Source: JAIYCX01 sp964353175
GTDB taxonomy: Bacteria; Bdellovibrionota_C; UBA2361; SZUA-149; DAOLCO01
Direction: 5' to 3'
Assembly: GCA_964353175.1 (NCBI GenBank)
Contig: CAYGUX010000004.1
Coordinates: forward strand, 1-64,000
DNA: 64,000 bases
The notes beneath the pieces are model-generated. The model saw only the letters and a list, made by a program, of their open reading frames with translations, was not told where the DNA came from and did no database searches. The position numbers and the translations under genes were made by a program. Below, piece by piece: positions 1-7,626 of this stretch. Each line of letters starts with the position of its first letter. Positions within the stretch are counted from its first letter, which is position 1.

Positions 1-887
1 GTTAAGATTGCAATATCTTGCATCATAGCTTTTCTTCTATCACCAAATCCAGGAGCCTTAACTGCTGCAACTTGAAGAGTGCCTCTCATCTTATTAACAA
101 CAAGAGTTGCAAGGGCTTCGCCGTCAACATCTTCTGCAATAATTAAAAGTGGTCTATTTGATCTAGCTACTTGTTCAAGAACAGGTAGAAGCTCTTTCAT
201 GTTACTGATCTTCTTCTCATGAATTAAGATCGCACAATTTTCAAGAACGACTTCCATTCTATCTGGGTCAGTTACGAAGTATGGGGAAAGATATCCTCTG
301 TCAAATTGCATACCTTCAACTACTTCTAAAGTAGTCTCAAGACCTTTTGCTTCTTCAACAGTAATAACTCCTTCTTTACCAACTTTTTCCATTGCTTCAG
401 CAATGATATTTCCAATTGAGTAATCAGAGTTAGCTGAGATACTTCCAACTTGAGCAATCTCTTCTTTAGTATTAGTTTTCTTAGCAAGCTTAGCAAGCTC
501 TCCAACTATTGCTGTAACAGCCTTATCAATCCCACGCTTAATGCTCATTGGATCGTGACCAGCAGCAACCATCTTCAAACCTTCTCTGAAAATTGCTCTA
601 GCTAAAACAGTAGCAGTAGTTGTACCGTCTCCAGCAACATCAGAAGTCTTAGAAGCTACTTCCTTAACCATTTGAGCGCCCATGTTTTCAAACTTACGCT
701 CAATCTCAATTTCTTTAGCAACAGTAACACCATCTTTAGTGATTGTTGGACCACCAAAAGATTTTTCGATAACAACGTTTCTACCCTTAGGGCCCATTGT
801 TACAGCTACTGCATCAGCTAGGATATTTACACCCTTTAACATTTCATCACGGGCATCTAGACCGTATTCAAGAATTTTTGCTCCCAT
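1..887 (-). CDS. groEL: Chaperonin GroEL, N-terminal part (runs off the window)
   Basis: Large subunit of the GroEL/GroES cage that folds proteins in the cytoplasm with ATP. The minus strand reads from an ATG at 887, preceded by a strong AGGAGG ribosome site 8-9 bases upstream, into a typical GroEL N terminus: the residues A-V-T-M-G-P-K-G-R-N near position 30, then the ATP-binding G-D-G-T-T-T-A near residue 85. About 295 codons are present and the C-terminal half lies beyond base 1. It follows groES on the same strand with a 47-base gap, so the two form the usual groESL operon. Identification is secure; only the missing end is unknown. Confidence 0.97.
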   Translation of the reverse strand, partial: MGAKILEYGLDARDEMLKGVNILADAVAVTMGPKGRNVVIEKSFGGPTITKDGVTVAKEIEIERKFENMGAQMVKEVASKTSDVAGDGTTTATVLARAIFREGLKMVAAGHDPMSIKRGIDKAVTAIVGELAKLAKKTNTKEEIAQVGSISANSDYSIGNIIAEAMEKVGKEGVITVEEAKGLETTLEVVEGMQFDRGYLSPYFVTDPDRMEVVLENCAILIHEKKISNMKELLPVLEQVARSNRPLLIIAEDVDGEALATLVVNKMRGTLQVAAVKAPGFGDRRKAMMQDIAIL

Positions 888-934
888 ACTGGAACCTCCT
901 TAATTATATTTTTAACTTCTACGAGATCTAAGAA

Positions 935-1222
935 CTACTCTATAACTGCAAGGATATCGTCCTCACGAATTATAAGTCTTTCTTCGTTCTCAATCTTGAT
1001 TTCTGTTCCAGCATATTTACCGAAAAGAACTACGTCACCAGCTTTAACGTCAACTGGACGAATAGATCCATCTTCAGCAATCTTGCCTTTTCCAACAGCA
1101 ATCACCTTACCTCTTTGAGGCTTTTCTTTAGCAGCATCAGGAATAATGATACCACCCTTAGTAACTTGATCTTCCTCAAGTCTTTGAACGATCAAACGAT
1201 CATGTAATGGACGAAGACTCAT
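935..1222 (-). CDS. groES: Co-chaperonin GroES
   Basis: Lid of the GroEL folding chamber. The protein starts S-L-R-P-L-H-D-R and has the family signature V-T-K-G-G-I-I-I-P-D followed by the mobile-loop and base motifs, with the usual length of about 95 residues. An ATG three codons earlier (1231) lies directly against the purine-rich ribosome site AAGGA, whereas the ATG at 1222 has normal spacing to it, so 1222 is preferred. First gene of the groESL operon. A pair of 15-bp direct repeats lies about 95-130 bases upstream. Confidence 0.96.
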   Translation of the reverse strand: MSLRPLHDRLIVQRLEEDQVTKGGIIIPDAAKEKPQRGKVIAVGKGKIAEDGSIRPVDVKAGDVVLFGKYAGTEIKIENEERLIIREDDILAVIE

Positions 1223-1231
1223 AGTCTGCAT

Positions 1232-1760
1232 TTCCTTTTTTATTAATTAATAAACACGATAAATAAAAACAGTTGGCCCAATCTCCCTACAAACTCAAAC
1301 TAGAAATCAGAAACTAAGCATTTGCTCAAGCTTTGCCAAGCATTTGCACAAGTTGTGATGGCCCTCTTATAAAAGTTGCCTTTTAAAAGAAAAGCCTAGT
1401 AAAGAAAGATCCTAGGATACGAATCCTAAATATCTCCCGAGCCTATAAAGAGCAGACACTTTTAAAAATCAGCCTATTAAAATTTATTAATAAAACCGAT
1501 CCTTAGAACTCCTACTTTTACGCAGAGACTAGTAAGCACCATAGGAAGAGTAGTCAAGTTCAAGGAAAAGAAAAAAAAGAATTTTTCCCCAGCTTTAAAA
1601 AGCTTAAAGGATAATAGGTAGTTAGTAAGGGGGTTTGGAAGAACCATCAAATACTCGACCAATTCACTATCTTGATCTTTTTAATCCCTAATGTTGTATG
1701 TTTTCTGGTCGGATAAGGTTTTTTATACCAACACCCTAACCCTGAAAGGAGAGTTTTAGT
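1232..1760. other. 529-bp gene-free region between groES and the next gene
   Basis: No credible gene: the two minus-strand reading frames here (1477-1662, 1647-1835) have low-complexity or antisense character and no ribosome site. Contents seen are the direct repeat at 1316-1352, a 10-bp palindrome ATCCTAGGAT at 1409-1418, a small AT-rich hairpin at 1591-1604 and a purine tract at about 1562-1581. It must hold the divergent promoters for groESL and for the gene at 1761. Confidence 0.6.
1316..1352. promoter_or_regulatory. Direct repeat upstream of groESL, possible operator
   Basis: Two copies of AAGCATTTGCNCAAG (1316-1330 and 1338-1352, one mismatch) are spaced 22 bp apart, two turns of the helix, upstream of groES. 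No CIRCE (HrcA) inverted repeat was seen here. The spacing suggests a protein-binding site controlling the chaperonin operon, but this is inference from position and repetition only. Confidence 0.35.
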
Positions 1761-2087
1761 ATGTTGAGAGTATTTGATCATGAACGTGTTTATGGAGAAA
1801 GCGCCAAACCACTGCGAGGAAGGACTGGGAATCACTCTAACTTAATAAAGTGCATAACCCGTTGTAACAGATTCCTACAAGGGCATTTCGCTTACCGAAA
1901 TGGAAGGCCAACAGCCTTGGCATTACGATCCTTAGACATTCTCAATTCCGCGATAAGCGAAAGGAATGCGCGACAAACATTTCTTCAATGGATCGAGGAA
2001 CAAGATGAAAAAGGAATTGATGTGGGACAAGCTCTTAGAAGCCTTGCCACTACGGATCCTCAAGAAAAACATGGATTGACCACTTAA
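1761..2087 (+). CDS. Unrecognised 108-residue protein
   Basis: I do not recognise a family. The frame is supported by a good ribosome site (GGAGAG, about 7 bases before ATG) and by terminator-like hairpins directly after the stop. The protein is hydrophilic and basic in its first half (many Arg, Asn) with a helical second half around residues 55-95 (A-L-A-L-R-S-L-D-I-L-N, then F-L-Q-W-I-E-E-Q-D), and has no signal peptide or membrane segment. Its base composition looks a little richer in GC than its neighbours. It stands alone between the divergent groESL and convergent bioB units. Could be a small regulatory or nucleic-acid-binding protein, but nothing proves it. Confidence 0.6.
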   Translation: MLRVFDHERVYGESAKPLRGRTGNHSNLIKCITRCNRFLQGHFAYRNGRPTALALRSLDILNSAISERNARQTFLQWIEEQDEKGIDVGQALRSLATTDPQEKHGLTT

Positions 2088-2142
2088 GGTTCGGATACCG
2101 ACAATCTTAAGTGGGGGCGATCGGATCACCCTCACTTTTTTA
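2080..2142 (+). terminator. Overlapping hairpins ending the 1761 gene
   Basis: Two stems share bases. The first pairs CCACTTAAG (2080-2088, containing the stop codon) with CTTAAGTGG (2106-2114). The second pairs 2111-2120 with 2126-2135 (GTGGGGG against CCCTCAC, with one mismatch further in) and is followed by six T (2136-2141), a rho-independent terminator. They overlap at 2111-2114, so they cannot form together. Confidence 0.65.
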
Positions 2143-2207
2143 AAACTTCTACATGCCTCCTACGTACGTATATCAACACAGAAACATAAATGTACCGAAG
2201 TAAAAAA

Positions 2208-3227
2208 TTATAAATTACAAGATTCCACGATACTATTAGCACATTGTTTTTCATCTAGTGCCTGAGAGCTACTCTCAAACTTTTTAAACTTCATACCTAA
2301 CTTATCCATTAGACTTTGATCTTCTTCACTCTCTGGATTAGGAGTGGTTAATAACTTATCTCCTGCAAAGATTGAATTAGCTCCTGCGATAAAACAAAGA
2401 GCCTGTAACTCCTCTGTCATAGATAAACGCCCTGCTGAAAGTCTAACATAACTCTTAGGCATAATGATCCTAGCCGTAGCAACTGTTCTTACAAAATCTA
2501 GCGGATCAACGTCTCCTTGTTCCGCTAATGGAGTCCCCTCTACTTTTACCAATAAATTTATCGGCACACTTTCTGGATGCGGATCTTGACTAGCAAGCTC
2601 CTTCAAAAGGCCCACTCTATCGTCTAAAGATTCCCCCATCCCTAAAATGCCGCCACAACAAACAGTCATTCCCGACCGCCTTACATTCCGTAAAGTATTC
2701 AAACGATCTTCATAGGTCCTAGTACTAATAATCTCTTTATAAAACTCAGGAGAAGTATCTAAATTATGGTTATAAGCATGACACCCAGCTTCTTTTAATC
2801 TACTAGCCTGCTCCTCTGACACCATCCCAAGAGTACAACAAACCTCTAAACCCATTCCTGAAACTTCTCTAACAATGTCGAGAACGCCGTCAAACTGCTT
2901 ACCATCCTTAACCTGTCTCCAAGCAGCCCCCATACAGAACCTAGAAGAGCCATCTTCCTTCGCCTTTATCGCATGAGCTCTAACATCTTCGATATCCAAT
3001 AAACCATGAGAATCTACCTTCGTTGCATAATGTGCACTCTGAGGACAATACTTACAGTTCTCAGGACAACCTCCAGTTTTAATGGACAGCAAGGTTGAGC
3101 GTTGTACTTCTAAAGGGTTAAAATTCTCACGATGAAGTGACTGCGCCCTAAAAATCAATTCAGGGAATGGCAATTCGTATATGGCTTTTATTTCTGTATG
3201 AGTCCAATCGTGTTTTAAGATATTCAT
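2208..3227 (-). CDS. bioB: Biotin synthase
   Basis: Radical-SAM enzyme that inserts sulfur into dethiobiotin, the last step of biotin synthesis. The iron-sulfur motif C-P-E-N-C-K-Y-C is at residues 54-61 counted from the chosen ATG, almost exactly where E. coli BioB has it (53-60). Downstream BioB motifs include Y-N-H-N-L-D-T-S and the S-A-G-R segment near the C terminus. A TTG 39 bases further upstream (3266) keeps the frame open but would add residues absent from the family, so 3227 is chosen. No other biotin genes are adjacent. Confidence 0.95.
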   Translation of the reverse strand: MNILKHDWTHTEIKAIYELPFPELIFRAQSLHRENFNPLEVQRSTLLSIKTGGCPENCKYCPQSAHYATKVDSHGLLDIEDVRAHAIKAKEDGSSRFCMGAAWRQVKDGKQFDGVLDIVREVSGMGLEVCCTLGMVSEEQASRLKEAGCHAYNHNLDTSPEFYKEIISTRTYEDRLNTLRNVRRSGMTVCCGGILGMGESLDDRVGLLKELASQDPHPESVPINLLVKVEGTPLAEQGDVDPLDFVRTVATARIIMPKSYVRLSAGRLSMTEELQALCFIAGANSIFAGDKLLTTPNPESEEDQSLMDKLGMKFKKFESSSQALDEKQCANSIVESCNL

Positions 3228-3337
3228 ATCGCTGTACAATTTACTTTGCAATTTAAGGTTGATCAATACCGAGTGTATATTTTCAAAGCCGTAGTGACTA
3301 AGCTTGTGGGCTAATTAACACGCATTATGCTATGTTA

Positions 3338-3358
3338 ATAAATTAAAGTCTAATTTAT
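3338..3358. repeat. AT-rich inverted repeat between bioB and the Cys-rich gene
   Basis: ATAAATTA (3338-3345) and TAATTTAT (3351-3358) form perfect 8-bp arms around 5 bases. It lies upstream of bioB and downstream of the 3376-3660 gene, both on the minus strand, so it could be an operator for bioB or a weak hairpin after the upstream gene. It does not match the BirA operator consensus as I know it. Confidence 0.25.
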
Positions 3359-3375
3359 CTGTTATATAATAAACT

Positions 3376-3660
3376 CTAGGAATCAAGGCCATTCTCTAAA
3401 GGCTTATTTAATATTGGGCCTCTTGAAGGGGTCGTTGGGAATGAAGGAATCGATGGTAAAAATTCTGGGCACTTATGAATACAATAATCTTTAACACAGC
3501 CATATATGCACTCTAATCTCTTATCTTCTACTAATTCACACTCCTCATCGCACAAACTAGCCTTCCTTTCCCTACATTCCGTGCATTGCGTATCCTCAAC
3601 CTCCGCAAAAACTGGCATTGAGATTAATAGAAGAACTACTACTAGGTAAATATTTTTCAT
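3376..3660 (-). CDS. Small secreted Cys-rich protein
   Basis: A 94-residue protein with a clear signal peptide (M-K-N-I-Y then a hydrophobic stretch to A-E near residue 20). The mature part has eight cysteines in ordered pairs: C-x2-C, C-x3-C, C-x3-C, C-x3-C within residues 26-64, then a Pro/Ser-rich tail. The spacing suggests a disulfide-bonded or metal-binding helical hairpin exported to the periplasm or surface. No family recognised. Its start codon is only 12 bases from the start of the divergent reductase gene at 3673, so the two promoters must overlap each other's coding sequence. Confidence 0.7.
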   Translation of the reverse strand: MKNIYLVVVLLLISMPVFAEVEDTQCTECRERKASLCDEECELVEDKRLECIYGCVKDYCIHKCPEFLPSIPSFPTTPSRGPILNKPLENGLDS

Positions 3661-3672
3661 TGATAAAATCCC

Positions 3673-4353
3673 ATGCTCACTAATAATCTACCATATATAA
3701 TCTTAAAATATGCCTCCACCTTAAACGGAATAATTGGATCAAACAATAAGCAAAGACTTATCATATCCAATGAGCTAGATCATAAAAGAGTTATGGAGAT
3801 TCGCTCCCAAGTTGATGCAATAATAATAGGCGCAGGCACATTAGTTAAAGACAACCCAGAACTTACACTTAGAGATGAAACCTTAATTAAACAAAGAATA
3901 GCCCTTGGCTTAAAAGCACAACCCCTAAGAATCATATTAGCAAATAGAGAAATAAAGGATAAAGGCTTAAACCTATTTAGAAAAGAAACGTCTGAGACTA
4001 TCTTATTTTCAAATGCCCATGATCCCATGATCCCTTCCCATGTAAAACAAATTCAATATACGAGCTCACACTCCCATCTACTAAATGCCATCACTATTCT
4101 AAGTGCTTCTGGAGTTAAAAAAGTCCTAATTGAAGGCGGGGCGAACATACTTGCAGAAGCCATATCCCTAGGAATAGCTAGCGAACTACGCATTCTTTAT
4201 AGTCCAAAATATCCAAAACAAGGAATAAAAATCCCTATACTAGATCGCACCAACTTTAATATTATAGAAAAAAAAGTAGAGCGCTTAGGAAATCAATTTG
4301 CTCTACACTTCAAGCTCACTCCAAAAGCTATAGACCCATCTCATGCTCAATAG
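3673..4353 (+). CDS. Stand-alone RibD C-terminal (reductase) domain protein
   Basis: Member of the dihydrofolate-reductase-like fold used by RibD to reduce the ribosyl-aminouracil intermediate of riboflavin synthesis with NADPH. Family motifs: K-Y-A-S-T-L-N-G near residue 12 (K-x-A-x-S-L-D-G in RibD), V-D-A-I-I-I-G-A-G-T-L followed by D-N-P-E-L-T near residues 47-65, and V-L-I-E-G-G-A near residue 150. The N-terminal deaminase domain of bifunctional RibD is absent (226 residues against about 360). It may therefore work with a separate deaminase, or be a relative acting on another pterin or purine-like substrate. The 3' end overlaps the convergent gene by 26 bases. Confidence 0.8.
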   Translation: MLTNNLPYIILKYASTLNGIIGSNNKQRLIISNELDHKRVMEIRSQVDAIIIGAGTLVKDNPELTLRDETLIKQRIALGLKAQPLRIILANREIKDKGLNLFRKETSETILFSNAHDPMIPSHVKQIQYTSSHSHLLNAITILSASGVKKVLIEGGANILAEAISLGIASELRILYSPKYPKQGIKIPILDRTNFNIIEKKVERLGNQFALHFKLTPKAIDPSHAQ

Positions 4354-4795
4354 CTTCTTGAACGCCAGTTTTTTGCCTAATGATTAACTCGTAATAGTAG
4401 TCAATATCATCGACGCCCATATTGGCGATATAAGCTGTGACGCTTAATACTAAGTCGTAATTGACAAGGCTTAGCTTAGCTCCGATTAAAGTATCTGCTA
4501 CTGAAAGAGCCGTACAGAAAAAAGCAGAACTATCGACAAGTGGAACAGCTAATACATTCACTCCCATGTAGAGAGTAGTTTCTGGGGGACGACCAAGCCC
4601 TTCTAAAGTCAGCTCTAAATCTTCATCTTCTGACAATGGGATAAGCCATTGAGCTAAATCGTTGGAACGTTGTTGAAGACACTCCTCGGGATCAAATCCA
4701 CGTCGCAACATAAACTCTTCGACTATTCGAGTAGGGTCCTTACCTCCAGTAATCTTTCTGATTCTAGTTGGAACGATTTTTTTAACTTTGCCCAT
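4328..4795 (-). CDS. Hypothetical protein, possibly YbjN-like
   Basis: 155 residues, soluble, no signal peptide. It opens with a basic stretch (K-V-K-K-I-V-P-T-R-I-R-K) followed by an acidic alpha/beta region. The pattern (helix with E-E-F-M-L-R-R-G-F, strands such as T-L-Y-M-G-V-N-V-L-A-V-P, then two helices with an alanine/valine-rich core) faintly recalls the YbjN / type III secretion chaperone fold. That is a structural impression, not a motif match. Single gene; 3' end overlaps the convergent reductase gene. Confidence 0.55.
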   Translation of the reverse strand: MGKVKKIVPTRIRKITGGKDPTRIVEEFMLRRGFDPEECLQQRSNDLAQWLIPLSEDEDLELTLEGLGRPPETTLYMGVNVLAVPLVDSSAFFCTALSVADTLIGAKLSLVNYDLVLSVTAYIANMGVDDIDYYYELIIRQKTGVQEAIEHEMGL

Positions 4796-4926
4796 TTTGC
4801 CTGAAATTAAACATTAATGCTCTACTTTAGATTTAGAAAGAGTACATTAAGATTCTTAATGGGTCACTCTAAATCACTTAAACTACAGATAGCTCAAAAG
4901 ACAGATTAAAATAGTACCTTATTGAT

Positions 4927-4966
4927 ACTTTTTTTCATAGTAAAAAGTCACCCTATGAAAAAAAGT
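4927..4966. repeat. Perfect 14-bp inverted repeat upstream of the prepilin peptidase
   Basis: ACTTTTTTTCATAG (4927-4940) and CTATGAAAAAAAGT (4953-4966) are exact reverse complements around a 12-base spacer. The short sequence AAAAAGTCA also occurs twice here. It lies 30-70 bases before the gene at 4998. It could be an operator, or a hairpin in the mRNA leader; no gene ends here, so an ordinary terminator role is unlikely. Confidence 0.45.
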
Positions 4967-4997
4967 CAGACCGATATATCTAATCTTCGTATCTAAA

Positions 4998-5867
4998 ATG
5001 AGGAATATTAAACAAATGAATGTACAGGCAATGAGTCAAGATTTAAGCATTATTAGCATTATCGCAAGCATCCTATTTGGCCTTATCATTGGTAGCTTCC
5101 AAAATGCCGTTATCTATAGAGTCCCAAACAAAATCCCACTTACCAAACCAAAAAGGTCTATCTGCACAAGTTGCAAGTCTCAAATTAAGTCCTTTGACAA
5201 CATACCTGTCATCTCTTGGTTAATCCTTGGTGGGAAATGTAGGAATTGCCAACAAAGAATCTCAGCTCTTTATCCTGCAATAGAACTTCTAAATGCCTTA
5301 ATGTGCCTACTCGCCATAACTCATTGGGGTCTAAACCCTACAGGAATTCTGGTTTTTTTCTTACTTAGCACAATGCTAACTCTCAGTATCATTGATCTTC
5401 AACACATGATCTTACCAGATGTTATCAACAAACCTGGAATAATTTTTGGTCTTGGAGTTGGAATGCTAAACTCCTATTACTCCGTACTCGATCTACCTTT
5501 TTCTCAATCTATTGAAGCCTCCTTAATTGGACTAGCTCTCGGATATGGAATTCTATATGCAGTAGCATGGAGTTACTTTCAACTCTCTAAAGTAGAAGGA
5601 CTAGGACATGGAGACATCAAGTTCATGGCTTTCATAGGGGCACTTCTTGGACCTATGCCTATTATACCAACGCTAATTACTGGCTCACTTTTAGGGGTTT
5701 GCTTTGCGAGTATTGGGCTTATTTTCAAAAAAATAAAATTCAGAACAGAACTTCCATTTGGCCCTTGGCTAGCACTTGCGGTCGCTCTATACATTTTTGG
5801 TTTTGACTCAACTGAGTACACTACGGCACTTATAAACAATTACTTATTAGGCCCAATGACAAGATAA
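4998..5867 (+). CDS. pilD: Type IV prepilin peptidase / N-methyltransferase
   Basis: Inner-membrane aspartic protease (family A24) that cleaves the leader of type IV prepilins and related pseudopilins and methylates the new N terminus. Both halves of the bifunctional enzyme are present. The cytoplasmic zinc motif has C-T-S-C at 55-58 and C-R-N-C at 81-84; the catalytic aspartates are in I-D-L-Q-H near 133 and in G-H-G-D near 206. About eight membrane segments, family-typical length. The ATG at 5016 has the better ribosome site (AGGAA 10 bases before) and may be the true start. Followed after 3 bases by a sigma-54 activator. It presumably serves the pilus genes at 30-36 kb. Confidence 0.93.
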   Translation: MRNIKQMNVQAMSQDLSIISIIASILFGLIIGSFQNAVIYRVPNKIPLTKPKRSICTSCKSQIKSFDNIPVISWLILGGKCRNCQQRISALYPAIELLNALMCLLAITHWGLNPTGILVFFLLSTMLTLSIIDLQHMILPDVINKPGIIFGLGVGMLNSYYSVLDLPFSQSIEASLIGLALGYGILYAVAWSYFQLSKVEGLGHGDIKFMAFIGALLGPMPIIPTLITGSLLGVCFASIGLIFKKIKFRTELPFGPWLALAVALYIFGFDSTEYTTALINNYLLGPMTR

Positions 5868-5870
5868 ATA

Positions 5871-6881
5871 ATGGGCAACTCCAAAACATCCAACTCCACT
5901 ACTAGTAGTGTAAAATTCGAAGGCTTAAAAAGCAACTCACCTAGAATGGCTCCCCTATTTAGTGCCATTGAACGAATTGCAGGATTTAAGACCACAGTTT
6001 TATTGGTTGGAGAATCTGGAACGGGTAAAGAGTTATTTGCAAGAAGTATTCATAACAACTCAGATAGATCAAATAAACCTTTTGTCGCGATAAACTGCGG
6101 AGCTCTGCCTGAACACCTTATCGAATCGGAACTTTTCGGCCACCAAAAAGGCGCTTTTACTGATGCTACTAAGGATAAAAAGGGATTGCTAGAAGAAGCT
6201 TCTGGTGGAACTGTCTTCCTTGATGAGATAGGAGAACTCCCTGTTCACCTACAAGCAAAACTACTAAGGGTTTTACAAGATTCAAATGTTAGACCAGTAG
6301 GTGGTGAAGTACATATAAAGGTAGATATTAGAGTAATCGCGGCAACTCTAAGAGACTTAGAACAAGATGCTATTGAAGGTAGATTTAGGGACGACTTACT
6401 ATATCGACTAAACGTTGTAACACTAAATATTCCACCACTTAGAAGCAGAAAGGAAGACATAAGAGATCTCTGCACATTTCTGATAAAAAAATTGGCTAAA
6501 AAACTAAACCTAAAGCCACTTGCACTAAGCTCAGATACATTAGAATTACTGAGTAAGTATGACTGGCCAGGCAATATCAGAGAACTTGAAAACTACATAG
6601 AAAGAGCGATGATTTTATGTGATCAAAAAGAAATCAAGATCTCGGACTTTCCTGAAAAGATCACTTCAAAAGTCGCGATTTCACCTCTTGCTACACAGAA
6701 AGACTTTGGCGATAATCTATCTATTAAATATCACTCCAAAAACTTGGAAATTGAATTAATCAAACAAGCTCTCAGTCAAACGAATGGAAACAAAACCCAT
6801 TCAGCAAAGCTCCTAGAGATTAGCCATAGAACACTGCTATACAAGATAAAAGAATACGAACTAGATGAGAAAAATGAATAA
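5871..6881 (+). CDS. Sigma-54-dependent activator lacking a receiver domain
   Basis: AAA+ bacterial enhancer-binding protein that drives open-complex formation by sigma-54 RNA polymerase. Walker A G-E-S-G-T-G-K-E is at 47-54, Walker B V-F-L-D-E-I near 115-120, and a Fis-type helix-turn-helix at about 295-332 (N-G-N-K-T-H-S-A-K-L-L-E-I-S). There is no N-terminal receiver or GAF domain, only about 20 residues before the ATPase, so it resembles PspF in architecture and would need control by a partner or by expression. The sigma-54 contact loop reads G-A-F-T-D-A (94-99) instead of G-A-F-T-G-A. Starts 3 bases after pilD, so possibly linked to pilus regulation. Confidence 0.9.
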   Translation: MGNSKTSNSTTSSVKFEGLKSNSPRMAPLFSAIERIAGFKTTVLLVGESGTGKELFARSIHNNSDRSNKPFVAINCGALPEHLIESELFGHQKGAFTDATKDKKGLLEEASGGTVFLDEIGELPVHLQAKLLRVLQDSNVRPVGGEVHIKVDIRVIAATLRDLEQDAIEGRFRDDLLYRLNVVTLNIPPLRSRKEDIRDLCTFLIKKLAKKLNLKPLALSSDTLELLSKYDWPGNIRELENYIERAMILCDQKEIKISDFPEKITSKVAISPLATQKDFGDNLSIKYHSKNLEIELIKQALSQTNGNKTHSAKLLEISHRTLLYKIKEYELDEKNE

Positions 6882-7551
6882 CATTAAACTGACAATTTCC
6901 TTTCTACTAATATCTACTCTTCTAGTCTCTTCTCAGGCTCAAGATATATTCAGCTGGACGGACAAAGATGGGAAGGTTCACTACTCAAACGAAGCAAAAG
7001 ATCTAGATGCTAAGTCAGTAGAACTACCTAATACAGAACGATATAACTCAGATCAAAGAATTAAAGACTATAAAAAAGAAACTGCGAGGACTTGTCTCAA
7101 CAAGGGGGGTATTCAGTGTAGCCTAGGCGCAGATACAGATGGAAGCGTTATTTGTTCTGACAATAGTAAAGACTCAGAGGAAAGCTTTGAAGCTTCCTGC
7201 TCCGAAGTTAAACTATTAGCCGATTTAAAAAAGACTAAAAAAAGACTTTCCAAGCAACTACTAAGAATCCCCTTAGATGCCACTGTTAGAAATCAAAGTA
7301 GCCAAGAAGCAATTGGTGTAGATGTTAAAGTTAAACTTCCTAAAACACCAAATGCTGACGAATTTTTTGATTTAAAGCTAGAAGGACCTACAACTATTCC
7401 AGCTTTTGGAGTTGCTGAATATTCCTATTCAGGCAAACTTTTTGACGATAGAATAGTAATAAAAGGCGTAATTTCAGTAGATTGCGATAACTGCTTAAAA
7501 GCGAAGACGATGGAACATTCAAAAGAAATCCCACTAGAATTCAGACCTTAA
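6865..7551 (+). CDS. Secreted DUF4124-domain protein
   Basis: 228 residues with a signal peptide (hydrophobic stretch to S-S-Q-A-Q near residue 25) followed at once by the DUF4124 motif D-I-F-S-W-T-D-K-D-G-K-V-H-Y-S-N, a short exported module common in Proteobacteria. A Cys-containing middle region (C-L-N-K-G-G-I-Q-C) and a C-terminal beta-rich domain (from about 125 on) with V-D-C-D-N-C follow. It overlaps the activator gene by 17 bases; an ATG at 6874 is an equally good start. Function unknown; expected in the periplasm, co-transcribed with pilD and the activator. Confidence 0.8.
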   Translation: MRKMNNIKLTISFLLISTLLVSSQAQDIFSWTDKDGKVHYSNEAKDLDAKSVELPNTERYNSDQRIKDYKKETARTCLNKGGIQCSLGADTDGSVICSDNSKDSEESFEASCSEVKLLADLKKTKKRLSKQLLRIPLDATVRNQSSQEAIGVDVKVKLPKTPNADEFFDLKLEGPTTIPAFGVAEYSYSGKLFDDRIVIKGVISVDCDNCLKAKTMEHSKEIPLEFRP

Positions 7552-7626
7552 ACCATCTAAAGAGATGGAATTCACTAGATAACAATCTAAACTTGACTTC
7601 AATTTTCAGCATGGCATTCTAATCAC

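Noticed and set aside
1232..1475. CIRCE element before groESL
   Set aside because: The TTAGCACTC-N9-GAGTGCTAA repeat was looked for and not found; a different direct repeat was seen instead.
1477..1835. Two minus-strand frames between groES and the 1761 gene
   Set aside because: Low-complexity (Phe/Leu runs) or antisense to a better-supported gene; no ribosome sites.
7593..7626. Promoter (TTGACT ... TCTAAT) that would give a leaderless kdsD transcript
   Set aside because: The spacer would be 19 bases, longer than normal; too weak to list as a feature.
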